From: Planctomycetota bacterium
GTDB lineage: Bacteria; Planctomycetota; UBA8108; UBA1146; JAJFFE01
Direction: 5' to 3'
DNA length: 6,367 nucleotides
Assembly (NCBI GenBank): GCA_020425835.1
Contig: JAGQRC010000231.1
Coordinates: 1-6,367, forward strand
Shown piece after piece: positions 1-6,367 of this stretch. Positions within the stretch are counted from its first letter, which is position 1; every line of letters begins with the position of its first letter. The notes under the pieces were generated by a model. The model worked only from the letters and a program-made list of their open reading frames with translations. It searched no databases and was not told where the DNA came from. Both the position numbers and the translations under genes were made by a program.

Positions 1-1
1 C

Positions 2-3000
2 GCCGGAGAGGAACTGGTCTCGGCCCACCATGGGAGCGTGTCGCACGAGAAGCGCGCGCAGATCGAGGAGGGGCTCAAGTCGGGTCGCGTGCGCGCCATC
101 GTCGCGACGAGCTCCCTCGAGTTGGGGATCGACATGGGGGCGGTCGACCGGGTGCTGCTCGTCGAGTCCCCGGGCTCCGTCGCTCGAGGGCTCCAGCGCG
201 TCGGACGCGCGGGCCACCAGGTCGGCGAGGTGAGCATCGGTCGAGTCTTCCCGAAGTTCCGCGGAGACCTCCTCGAGTGCGCGGTGGTCGCGGGCCGCAT
301 GCTCCGCGGTGAGATCGAGGCGATTGAGCTCCCGACCAACGCGCTCGACGTCCTCGCGCAGCAGTTCACGGCGATGTGTTGCGACACCGACCGCACCGTC
401 GAGGAGCTCTCGCGCATCGCGCGCCGCGCCCATCCCTATCGCGAGCTCACCGACGGGGCGATCGAGTCGGTCCTCGACATGCTGTCGGGGCGCTTTCCAT
501 CCTCCGACTTCGCCGACCTGCGGCCTCTCCTCGCTTGGGATCGCACGGCCGACCGGCTGACGGCGCGTCGGGGCACGGCGACCATCACCCACATGAACGC
601 CGGGACGATTCCCGATCGCGGCTCCTACGCGGTGCAGTTGGTCGGTGGGGGAGTTCGTCTCGGGGAGCTCGACGAGGAGATGGTCTACGAGACGCGACCG
701 GGCGACAACATCATGCTCGGCGCGACCACCTGGCGCGTCGAAGAGATCCAGCGCAACCAGGTGATCGTCGCGCCCGCACCCGGAGAGCCGGGACGCTTGC
801 CGTTCTGGCGTGGGGATGGGCCCGGTCGACCGATCGAGCTCGGACGCGCGATCGGCGAGTTCATCGCCGAGCTCGGCGAACGTGCGGTCGGCGCGGACGG
901 GAGCGAGGATGACGCTCGCCGCTTCGTCACCGAGTCGACCCCCCTCGATGACCACGCCGCGCAGAACCTCGTCGCCTACATCCGTGAGCAGCACGAGCGC
1001 ACCGGGACGCTCCCGACCCATGCGCGCATCACGATCGAGCGGTTCCGGGACGAGCTCGGCGACTGGCGGGTCTGTCTGCTGACGCCATTCGGCTCGCGCG
1101 TGCACGCGCCCTGGGCGATGGCGATCCAGCGCATCCTGACGGTGCGCTCCGGATTCGACGTGCAGGTCATGTACACCGACGACGGCATCGTGCTGCGGTT
1201 CGCGGATGGAGAGGAACAACCGGACCTCGATCTGTTGATCCCCAGTCCCGACGAGCTCGAGGACCTCGTCACCGAGCAGCTCGGGGACTCCGCGCTCTTC
1301 GCCGGCTTGTTCCGGGAGAACGCGGCGCGCGCGCTGCTGATGACCCGGCGCCGCCCGGATCAGCGCACGCCGCTCTGGGTCCAGCGCGTCAAGAGCCAGA
1401 ACATCCTCGCCACCGTACGCCAGTTCCCCGACTTCCCGGTCGTGCTCGAGACCTATCGGCAGGCGATGCGAGACGTGTTCGACCTTCCCGCGACGAAGGC
1501 CCTTCTCGAGCGGCTGCGAAGTCGGCGCGTCAAGGTCGATGAAGTGGAGACCACTCAGGCCTCACCCTTCGCGCGTTCGCTCGTCTTCGCCTACGTCGCC
1601 GCGTCGATCTACGAGCAGGATGCGCCGATCGCGGAGCGACGCGCGCAGGCGCTGACCCTCGATCGTCAGCTGCTCGCGGAACTCCTCGGACAAGCGGAGC
1701 TTCGAGAGCTCCTCGACGTTCACGTGATCGAGGAGGTCGAAGCGAGGCTGCAACGTCGCGCAGAGGGCTGGCGAGCTCGCGACGCGGACGAGCTCCACGA
1801 CACCTTTCGCCGGCTCGGAGACCTGACGCGAGACGAGATCGCCGAGCGTTGTGAGCCAGCGGACGAAGCGGGCGACGAGTCCGACGCGAACGCCTGGATC
1901 GCGAGGCTGTGCGATGAGCGGCGGGTCTGTGAGCTCCGCATCCCGATCGATGCCCATTCCGGCGCGACCGAGCCGCGATGGATCGCCGCGGAGGAGGCGG
2001 GCCTCTACCGCGACGCGTTGGGGATCGTCCCGCCGTCGGGGCTCCCCGATTCGTTCCTGGTCACTCGCGACGATGCGCTCGACGAGTTGATCCGTCGCTA
2101 CGCGCGAACGCACGGTCCGTTCCGGACCGAGGACGTGGCGGGTCGCTTCGGTCTTCCCGCTTCGACGGCCGAGCCTGTGCTGCGGTCTCGATGGGCCGAT
2201 GGCACGTTGGTCCGCGGAGAGATCCACCCGACGGGATCCCGACCGGAGTGGTGCGACGCCGAGGTGCTGCGCCGGATCAAGCGCGAGACCATCGCTCGAT
2301 TGCGGGGCGAGGCGTCGCCGGTCGACGCGCGAACCCTCGGTCGGTTCCTCCCCGAGTGGCACGGCGTCGGAGGGCGGCGACGCGGCGTCGATGGTCTTCT
2401 CGAGACGTTGACCCAGCTCGAGGGCGTGCCGTTCTCCTACCGCGAGCTGACGAAGAGTGTCCTTCCGTTGCGCGTCTCGGACTTCACGCTCGACATGCTC
2501 GATCTGCTCGCGGCATCCGGAGCGATCGTCTGGATCGGACGCGGGCTCGCGAGTGCGAGCGATGGTCGGATCGCGATCTACCGGCGCGAGCGGCTCGCCG
2601 CGCTCCTGGAACCCGACGATGGCGAGGCCGAAGCGGTGAGCGAGCTCACACCGGTCCACTCGACGATCCTCGACCAGCTCGCTCGACGCGGCGCCTCGTT
2701 CCAGTTCGATCTCCAACGTGCGGTTCAGGCGGGGACGCCGATCGTGACCGACCGCGAGTTCGTCGAGGCGCTCTGGGATCTCGCGTGGTCGGGGCGCGTG
2801 ACCAACGACACCTTCGCGCCGTTGTCGACCTTCGGTTGGCGGCCGCAGCGCAGCGGCCGGGTCCGCCGGTCACCGTCGTTCACGGCGGGGCGTTGGTCCA
2901 CGGTCGAGTCGCTCCGCTTCGAGGTGTCGTCGACCGAACGCGGCGTCGCCCTCGCGGAGCTGCTTCTCGAACGATACGGAGTCGTGTCGCGCGAGGCGGC

Positions 3001-3562
3001 GCGAGCGGACGAGACCGCGGGCGGGTTCCAACGCGTCTACCGCGTGCTCCAGGCGATGGAGGAGGCGGGCAGGATCCGGCGGGGCTACTTCGTCGAGGGC
3101 CTCTCGGGCGCGCAGTTCGCGCGCCCGGGCGTGATCGACCTCCTGCGCGGCGCGCGGGAGGAGAGAGAGAAACACGAGCAGCCGCCGACCGACGACGACG
3201 TCGTCATCCTCCCCGCGAGCGACCCCGCCCAGCCCTACGGCGCGGTGCTGCCGTGGCCGAAGCCCACGGATGACCGGAGCCGACCACGACGGGCGCCCCA
3301 GTGCTGGGCCGTGCTCGTGCGCGGCGCGTTGCGCCTGTTCGCCGGTTCGCGAGGGCGACAGCTGATCACCTTCGAGAGCGACGAGCCGGTCGACGCCGAG
3401 TTGGATCTCGCCGTCGCCGCCCTGGCGCGGTTGCCACGCGAGTGGAGCGGACGGATGACCGTCGAGACGATCGATCAGGTGCCGGTTCGCGAGTCGAAGC
3501 TCGGCGCACGACTGCTCGCGCACGGATTCGAGGCGAGTTACAAGGGCTACGCGCGGGGGTGA
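2..3562 (+). CDS. lhr: Lhr-family ATP-dependent helicase, long form, 5'-truncated by window edge
   Basis: Lhr is a superfamily 2 ATP-dependent 3'-to-5' helicase/translocase linked to DNA repair. The reading frame is open from base 2. The in-frame GTG at 38 is the Val of the conserved AHHGSVS motif (23-43), so it is not the start, which lies upstream. Seen in order: the second RecA-like lobe with motif V (TSSLELGIDMG, 107-139) and motif VI (QRVGRAGHQVG, 194-226); the Lhr core winged helix and beta-barrel region (about 330-1500); then the Lhr C-terminal domain with winged-helix repeats. Typical CTD stretches are RYARTHGPF (2096-2122), EWCDAEVLRRIKR (from 2246), WDLAWSGRVTND (within 2768-2824) and PASDPAQPYGAVLPWP (3212-3259). 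TGA is at 3560-3562. The 1186 codons here plus about 300 missing would give the usual length of roughly 1500. Walker A and the DEAH-type box are outside the window. No frameshift is seen. The CTD resembles AlkZ/YcaQ-type glycosylase folds, and uracil-DNA glycosylase activity has been reported for E. coli Lhr; whether this protein has it is unknown. Confidence 0.96.
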   Translation, partial: AGEELVSAHHGSVSHEKRAQIEEGLKSGRVRAIVATSSLELGIDMGAVDRVLLVESPGSVARGLQRVGRAGHQVGEVSIGRVFPKFRGDLLECAVVAGRMLRGEIEAIELPTNALDVLAQQFTAMCCDTDRTVEELSRIARRAHPYRELTDGAIESVLDMLSGRFPSSDFADLRPLLAWDRTADRLTARRGTATITHMNAGTIPDRGSYAVQLVGGGVRLGELDEEMVYETRPGDNIMLGATTWRVEEIQRNQVIVAPAPGEPGRLPFWRGDGPGRPIELGRAIGEFIAELGERAVGADGSEDDARRFVTESTPLDDHAAQNLVAYIREQHERTGTLPTHARITIERFRDELGDWRVCLLTPFGSRVHAPWAMAIQRILTVRSGFDVQVMYTDDGIVLRFADGEEQPDLDLLIPSPDELEDLVTEQLGDSALFAGLFRENAARALLMTRRRPDQRTPLWVQRVKSQNILATVRQFPDFPVVLETYRQAMRDVFDLPATKALLERLRSRRVKVDEVETTQASPFARSLVFAYVAASIYEQDAPIAERRAQALTLDRQLLAELLGQAELRELLDVHVIEEVEARLQRRAEGWRARDADELHDTFRRLGDLTRDEIAERCEPADEAGDESDANAWIARLCDERRVCELRIPIDAHSGATEPRWIAAEEAGLYRDALGIVPPSGLPDSFLVTRDDALDELIRRYARTHGPFRTEDVAGRFGLPASTAEPVLRSRWADGTLVRGEIHPTGSRPEWCDAEVLRRIKRETIARLRGEASPVDARTLGRFLPEWHGVGGRRRGVDGLLETLTQLEGVPFSYRELTKSVLPLRVSDFTLDMLDLLAASGAIVWIGRGLASASDGRIAIYRRERLAALLEPDDGEAEAVSELTPVHSTILDQLARRGASFQFDLQRAVQAGTPIVTDREFVEALWDLAWSGRVTNDTFAPLSTFGWRPQRSGRVRRSPSFTAGRWSTVESLRFEVSSTERGVALAELLLERYGVVSREAARADETAGGFQRVYRVLQAMEEAGRIRRGYFVEGLSGAQFARPGVIDLLRGAREEREKHEQPPTDDDVVILPASDPAQPYGAVLPWPKPTDDRSRPRRAPQCWAVLVRGALRLFAGSRGRQLITFESDEPVDAELDLAVAALARLPREWSGRMTVETIDQVPVRESKLGARLLAHGFEASYKGYARG

Positions 3563-3656
3563 CCCCAACCCGATCGCGAAGCTCACTGCTCGTGTTCGTG
3601 CCCCCTGGTCGAGCCGACACTACCGAAACGGCGCGAGCCGTGGAGCCAACCTCGCC

Positions 3657-3662
3657 GAGGAG
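3657..3662 (+). promoter_or_regulatory. Shine-Dalgarno site for the DUF1572 gene
   Basis: GAGGAG lies 8 bases before the ATG at 3671. This is a near-consensus anti-16S match at good spacing and fixes the start codon of the DUF1572 gene. Confidence 0.75.
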
Positions 3663-3670
3663 ATCCCGAC

Positions 3671-4198
3671 ATGGCCGAAGCCCCATCCGTCGTGGCCACC
3701 ATCACCGCCATCCTCCGATCGCAGAAGTCTCTCGCGGAGCGGGGCATGACCCAGCTCTCCGACGAGCAGTTCTTCCAGCCCATCGCCGAAGAGTGCAACT
3801 CGGTGGCGATCGTCGTGAAGCACGTCGCCGGGAATCTCCACTCCCGCTTCACCGACTTCCTGACATCGGACGGGGAGAAGCCGTGGCGGAACCGCGACAC
3901 CGAGTTCGTCACCGACGATGACACCCGGGTGTCGCTCCTCGATCGCTGGGAGTCGGGTTGGCGCGTGCTCTTCGATCAGCTCGACGGACTCACCGACGCC
4001 GATCTCGGCCGGTCGCTGGTCATTCGCGCCGAACCCCACAGTGTGCTGCAAGCGCTCCTGCGACAGGTCTCCCACTACGGCTACCACGTCGGACAGATCG
4101 TGCTGATCGCGCGCGCGCTGCGCGGCGCGTCGTGGGAGTCGCTGAGCATCCCGAAGGGGAAGTCGGACGAGTTCAATCGATCGATGTTCGGGAAGTGA
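3671..4198 (+). CDS. DUF1572 protein, DinB/YfiT-like four-helix-bundle superfamily
   Basis: A complete 175-residue, probably cytoplasmic protein with no signal peptide or membrane segment. Its pattern matches DUF1572: NSVAIVVKHVAGNLHSRF (residues 43-60), a PWRNRDTEF stretch (71-79), then HYGYHVGQIVLIARAL (135-150) and the SIPKGKSDEFN tail (159-169). H51, H135 and H139 sit where DinB-fold proteins carry their metal-binding triad. H57 and H123 are extra histidines. Characterised relatives in the wider superfamily include thiol-dependent S-transferases (bacillithiol or mycothiol) and metal-dependent hydrolases. DUF1572 members themselves are mostly uncharacterised, so no reaction is assigned. 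The start is set by GAGGAG 8 bases upstream. The gene lies 108 bases after lhr on the same strand and could share its transcript, but no functional link is evident. The next gene converges on it. Confidence 0.9.
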   Translation: MAEAPSVVATITAILRSQKSLAERGMTQLSDEQFFQPIAEECNSVAIVVKHVAGNLHSRFTDFLTSDGEKPWRNRDTEFVTDDDTRVSLLDRWESGWRVLFDQLDGLTDADLGRSLVIRAEPHSVLQALLRQVSHYGYHVGQIVLIARALRGASWESLSIPKGKSDEFNRSMFGK

Positions 4199-4298
4199 AT
4201 CGCGTCACCTAGTACTTCGAGTTTCGACGGGTGTGCTGGGCGCAGGAAGCTCGGACTCTCGGCCGGAATGAGTTTTCAACGGACTGCTAGCTCGGCCG
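4199..4298. other. Convergent intergenic gap
   Basis: This 100-base gap separates the stop of the DUF1572 gene (+) from the stop of the histidine kinase (-). Two converging transcripts should end here, but I find no GC-rich hairpin followed by a T-run on either strand. An 8-base direct repeat, CTCGGCCG, occurs at 4258-4265 and 4291-4298 and may be chance. Termination may be Rho-dependent (inference). Confidence 0.5.
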
Positions 4299-6107
4299 TC
4301 ATCGGCTGTTCGCCGTCGCCCCCAGGGTGGCGAAGAGTTTGTCGTGGTCGAGGGGCTTCTCGAGGAGGGGACAGCGGCATCGTTGGGCGAACTCGATCGA
4401 GTCGCTCGAGGCGAGGTCGCCGGTGAAGAAGACGGTCCGATCGAGGATCTCGGGTCGATGTGTCTCGAGGTGATCGTGGAAGCCGATGCCTCCGAGCCCC
4501 GGCATGCGGAGGTCGCAGAGGATCGCCCCGAAGTCATCGAGCGGGAGCTCGAGCGCGGCCTCGACCGACGCCGCGGTGTCGACGCTCCAACCGCGTCGTC
4601 GGGCGAGTTCGCACAGGACTCGGCGGACGGCATCGTCGTCGTCCACGACGAGGAGCGAGCCAGTCGTGAGCGCGATCGGTCGGATCTCCCGCCGCTCGTC
4701 GGAGGTCAGCTCGAAGCGTGGGACGTAGACTCGAAAGACCGCGCCGCTCGTCGTCGCGGTGTCCTCGACGTCGATCGTCCCGTTGTGTTGTCGCACGATG
4801 GCGTGGGCGATCGCGAGGCCGAGCCCCGTACCCTTGCCGGGCTGTTTGGTCGTGAAGAACGGATCGAAGAGTCGCTCCCGGATCTCCGGCGGGACGCCGG
4901 GTCCCTGATCGGCGACCCGAAGGAGCACCCCGCCGCGGTGTTCGTGCGCGTCCACGACGACCACGCTCTGCGCGGGTGTGGCGTGGAGCGCGTTGACGAC
5001 GAGGTTCTCCACGACCTGCTCGATCCCGATGCGATCGCACGTGATCCGGAGATCGGTTGGACAGTGGATCCGGACCCGACGACCTTCCCGGGTGAGCTCC
5101 GGTGCGAGCCCCCGTCGAACCCGATCGATCAGCTCGCCGACATCGACCTCGACGTAGGATCGCACCGACTGGCTCGCGAGCGCCGAGAGGTTGCGCACGA
5201 TGCCACGACAGCGCTCCGCCTGCTCGGCGATGGTCGCGGCGATCGGATCATCCGGCGCGTTCTCCTCCAGCATGTTCGCGTAGCCGAGGATCACCGTGAG
5301 CGGATTGTTCAGCTCGTGAGCGACGCCGGAGACCACCGCACCCAACGCGCGCAGCTTCTCGTCCCGCTCCATGGCGCGGCGCAACCGCTCGCGCTCGTGC
5401 TCGGCGGTGAGTTGTCGGCGATGTGCCGTCTCCAGCACCGTGATGACCAGCCCGATCCCGAGCAGGAGCTGCACACCGAGATCGATGAACGAGTTGAGCG
5501 AGAGCCAGTACTGAGAGCCCCAGCGACCGTCGGCCGTGACGGCCGCCGCGTGGATCGACCAGCTCGCCGCGAGCCCCAACAGCGACCAGCGCACCACGCG
5601 AGTCCCGAAAGTGTGCTCCCGCAGCGAGTTCAACCCGCGCAGGGCGGCGATCGCGAATGCGATCATCAACGGCGCCTGGATCAACAGGAGATCTTCGATC
5701 CCGGGGATCAGGAGAGGAGTCGACGCGAACAGGACGATCGCTGGCCAGCGGGCGACGCGGATCCACTTCGGCAGGTCCTGCCCGCCGAGTCTCGAGCTCC
5801 CCGCGACGAGCTGGTAGCCGAACTCACACTTGAGCGCCATGTAGAGGGCGTAGCAGATCACCGCGAAGGGGCGACCGTCATCCCAGTTGGCGAGCTCGTT
5901 GACGTCGTGGGCGCGGAAGAAGCGAACGCCCATCACGGTGAGGCTCGTGGCGAGCGCCAGGAACGCTCGCAGGAAGCTCCCGAGCGCAGGACTGAGGGTC
6001 CGTCGGCGATTCATCGAGATCAACAACGCGACGAACACCCAGGCGACGAACGCCTGGACGAACACGCCGATCAGCGCGAGGAGATCGAGGACCCGAAGAA
6101 GGAACAT
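4299..6107 (-). CDS. Membrane-bound hybrid sensor histidine kinase (7-TM, HisKA, HATPase_c, receiver)
   Basis: A complete 602-residue kinase that should sense a membrane or extracellular cue, autophosphorylate on His and pass phosphate to its own C-terminal receiver. Residues 1-225 contain about seven hydrophobic helices (near 4-30, 41-63, 81-101, 119-136, 138-158, 171-190, 203-225) and no recognised ligand domain. A charged, likely coiled-coil linker spans 227-253. HisKA has [10 protein letters not shown] with phospho-acceptor H264. HATPase_c has the N box (N368, N372), DQGPGV (D400), LFDPFFTTK (413-421) and [10 protein letters not shown] (424-433). The receiver (484-595) has acidic D489/D490, phospho-acceptor D532 in CDLRMPG, T562 and K584. 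All catalytic residues are present. The ATG at 6107 is supported by the hydrophobic N-terminus beginning at once and by GGTGGG 6 bases upstream. No output regulator or phosphotransfer protein is adjacent, so the partner and signal are unknown. The N-terminal family is not one I can name. Confidence 0.95.
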   Translation of the reverse strand: MFLLRVLDLLALIGVFVQAFVAWVFVALLISMNRRRTLSPALGSFLRAFLALATSLTVMGVRFFRAHDVNELANWDDGRPFAVICYALYMALKCEFGYQLVAGSSRLGGQDLPKWIRVARWPAIVLFASTPLLIPGIEDLLLIQAPLMIAFAIAALRGLNSLREHTFGTRVVRWSLLGLAASWSIHAAAVTADGRWGSQYWLSLNSFIDLGVQLLLGIGLVITVLETAHRRQLTAEHERERLRRAMERDEKLRALGAVVSGVAHELNNPLTVILGYANMLEENAPDDPIAATIAEQAERCRGIVRNLSALASQSVRSYVEVDVGELIDRVRRGLAPELTREGRRVRIHCPTDLRITCDRIGIEQVVENLVVNALHATPAQSVVVVDAHEHRGGVLLRVADQGPGVPPEIRERLFDPFFTTKQPGKGTGLGLAIAHAIVRQHNGTIDVEDTATTSGAVFRVYVPRFELTSDERREIRPIALTTGSLLVVDDDDAVRRVLCELARRRGWSVDTAASVEAALELPLDDFGAILCDLRMPGLGGIGFHDHLETHRPEILDRTVFFTGDLASSDSIEFAQRCRCPLLEKPLDHDKLFATLGATANSR

Positions 6108-6113
6108 CCGACA

Positions 6114-6119
6114 CCCACC
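6114..6119 (-). promoter_or_regulatory. Probable Shine-Dalgarno site of the histidine kinase
   Basis: On the minus strand GGTGGG lies 6 bases before the ATG at 6107. It is a moderate match to the anti-16S sequence and supports this start. No in-frame ATG, GTG or TTG occurs in the seven codons just upstream. Confidence 0.5.
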
Positions 6120-6181
6120 AGCCGTCGCGGCCGCGCCGTCGAGGCAGACCTCCGCCCCCGAGTCGGCGCCGCGAACCCTGG

Positions 6182-6210
6182 ATTATGCCGGGGGCGAGAC
6201 GGGGCGTCTC
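6182..6210 (-). promoter_or_regulatory. Candidate sigma-70-type promoter for the histidine kinase
   Basis: On the minus strand CATAAT (6187-6182) matches the -10 consensus at five of six bases and is the only AT-rich island in this GC-rich leader. A poor -35 match, GAGACG (6210-6205, three of six), lies 17 bases further upstream. Transcription would begin near 6175, giving a leader of about 68 bases before the ATG. The weak -35 suggests low basal or activator-dependent expression; that is inference. Confidence 0.35.
6196..6210. repeat. Perfect 6-bp inverted repeat in the kinase leader, overlapping the putative -35
   Basis: GAGACG, a 3-base spacer (GGG) and CGTCTC form a perfect dyad. One arm coincides with the putative -35 hexamer. 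It could be a small operator or an RNA hairpin, but the size is also compatible with chance in GC-rich DNA. Confidence 0.35.
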
Positions 6211-6305
6211 CCGTTCCCCGACGCCGTCCAGCGAGATCCCGGGAAGGGGGGAGGTCTTCGGTCCATGCTTCGGCCGAGGATGCCGCCGTTGGTGGGGCGC
6301 GGGGA

Positions 6306-6332
6306 GGAGGAGCCGAAGGACTCGGCCCCTCC
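6306..6332 (-). terminator. Strong hairpin, probable terminator of an upstream minus-strand gene
   Basis: On the minus strand GGAGGGGCCGA (6332-6322) pairs with TCGGCTCCTCC (6316-6306) over 11 base pairs, including one G-T wobble, around a 5-base loop. It lies 12 bases after a minus-strand TGA at 6347-6345, the usual place for a terminator. There is no T-run after the stem; the following bases are C-rich, so it is not a canonical Rho-independent terminator. It would separate the kinase from the gene to its right. Confidence 0.5.
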
Positions 6333-6344
6333 GGTGGAAGCGGA

Positions 6345-6365
6345 TCAGGCGAGACTCTCGCTCTT
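6345..6365 (-). CDS. Possible last codons of a minus-strand gene entering from the right edge
   Basis: On the minus strand one frame reads Lys-Ser-Glu-Ser-Leu-Ala then TGA at 6347-6345. The 11-bp hairpin begins 12 bases later, which makes this stop a plausible true gene end. Six codons cannot identify a product and chance is possible. If real, the gene lies upstream of the histidine kinase in the same direction, with about 237 bases between stop and start. Confidence 0.25.
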   Translation of the reverse strand, partial: KSESLA

Positions 6366-6367
6366 CT

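Larger units (their letters stand above)
6108..6367. other. Kinase leader and right-edge region
   Basis: There is no convincing complete gene in this 260-base stretch. It contains the kinase ribosome binding site, the candidate -10/-35 with its dyad, an 8-base palindrome TCCCGGGA (6237-6244), another TCGGCCGA (6270-6277), the 11-bp hairpin and a possible gene end at the right edge. The rest is GC-rich with purine runs, and I see nothing else in it. Confidence 0.6.

Noticed and set aside
1562..2716. 384-codon antisense open frame opposite lhr
   Set aside because: Codon periodicity belongs to lhr and the translation has no domain-like pattern. Long antisense frames are common in GC-rich genes.
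2841..2858. GGCCGC/GCGGCC inverted repeat
   Set aside because: It lies inside conserved lhr coding sequence (Arg-Pro-Gln-Arg-Ser-Gly region) and is explained by codon use.
3194..3205. 12-base palindrome GACGACGTCGTC
   Set aside because: It encodes an Asp-Asp-Val-Val stretch in the Lhr C-terminal domain; GAC and GTC codons in a row produce it.
1978..3273. 431-codon open frame on the plus strand inside lhr
   Set aside because: It is an Arg/Ala/Gly-rich shadow frame, as expected in GC-rich DNA. It overlaps a strongly conserved lhr frame and matches no recognisable family.
38..3562. GTG at 38 as the start of the lhr gene
   Set aside because: The frame is open back to base 2, and that upstream part encodes conserved Lhr residues leading into HHGSVS. 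The GTG is an internal Val codon.
2870..3586. 238-codon antisense open frame crossing the lhr stop
   Set aside because: Its composition is that of a shadow frame, with no recognised motif and almost complete overlap with conserved lhr sequence.
3628..3641. ACGGC-GCGA-GCCGT stem with a GNRA-type loop between lhr and the DUF1572 gene
   Set aside because: Only five base pairs, no T-run after it, and such small stems are frequent by chance in GC-rich DNA. Not called as a terminator.
3620..4087. 155-codon antisense open frame opposite the DUF1572 gene
   Set aside because: The plus frame has clear family motifs and a good ribosome binding site; the antisense frame has neither.
1..6367. CRISPR array, insertion sequence, tRNA/rRNA, or defence/toxin system
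   Set aside because: I found no regularly spaced repeats, transposase motifs, terminal inverted repeats or RNA gene signatures on either strand.

Overview
This window looks like ordinary chromosomal DNA from a GC-rich bacterium. By eye it is about two-thirds G+C, codons strongly prefer G or C at the third position, and genes start at ATG behind purine-rich ribosome binding sites. The set of a long-form Lhr helicase, a DUF1572/DinB-fold protein and a seven-helix hybrid histidine kinase would suit a Myxococcota/'deltaproteobacterial', Planctomycetota, Acidobacteriota or similar lineage. That placement is inference from composition and family distribution; no marker gene is present.

Layout. Bases 2-3562 (+) hold the 3' four-fifths of a large lhr gene. 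It is cut by the left window edge: the ATPase lobe with Walker A and DEAH-type box lies outside, while the second helicase lobe, the Lhr core and the full Lhr C-terminal domain are present. After a 108-base gap, bases 3671-4198 (+) encode a complete 175-residue DUF1572 protein of the DinB/YfiT-like four-helix-bundle superfamily with a His triad. A 100-base convergent gap follows. Bases 4299-6107 (-) encode a complete 602-residue hybrid sensor histidine kinase: about seven membrane helices, coiled-coil linker, HisKA, HATPase_c and a C-terminal receiver, with all phosphotransfer residues intact. The last 260 bases hold the kinase leader. It has a candidate promoter with a dyad over its -35 position, a strong 11-bp hairpin, and what may be the last six codons of another minus-strand gene.

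How the genes relate. lhr (nucleic-acid repair helicase) and the DUF1572 gene run in the same direction and could be co-transcribed, but the 108-base gap makes this uncertain. The kinase faces them and is probably a separate transcription unit. No separate response regulator or output gene lies in the window, so its downstream partner is unknown. I found no mobile element, CRISPR array, RNA gene or clear sign of horizontal transfer, and no evidence for a novel multi-gene system. The points most worth a second look are the unassigned 7-TM sensor domain, the kinase leader, and the C-terminal end of Lhr.
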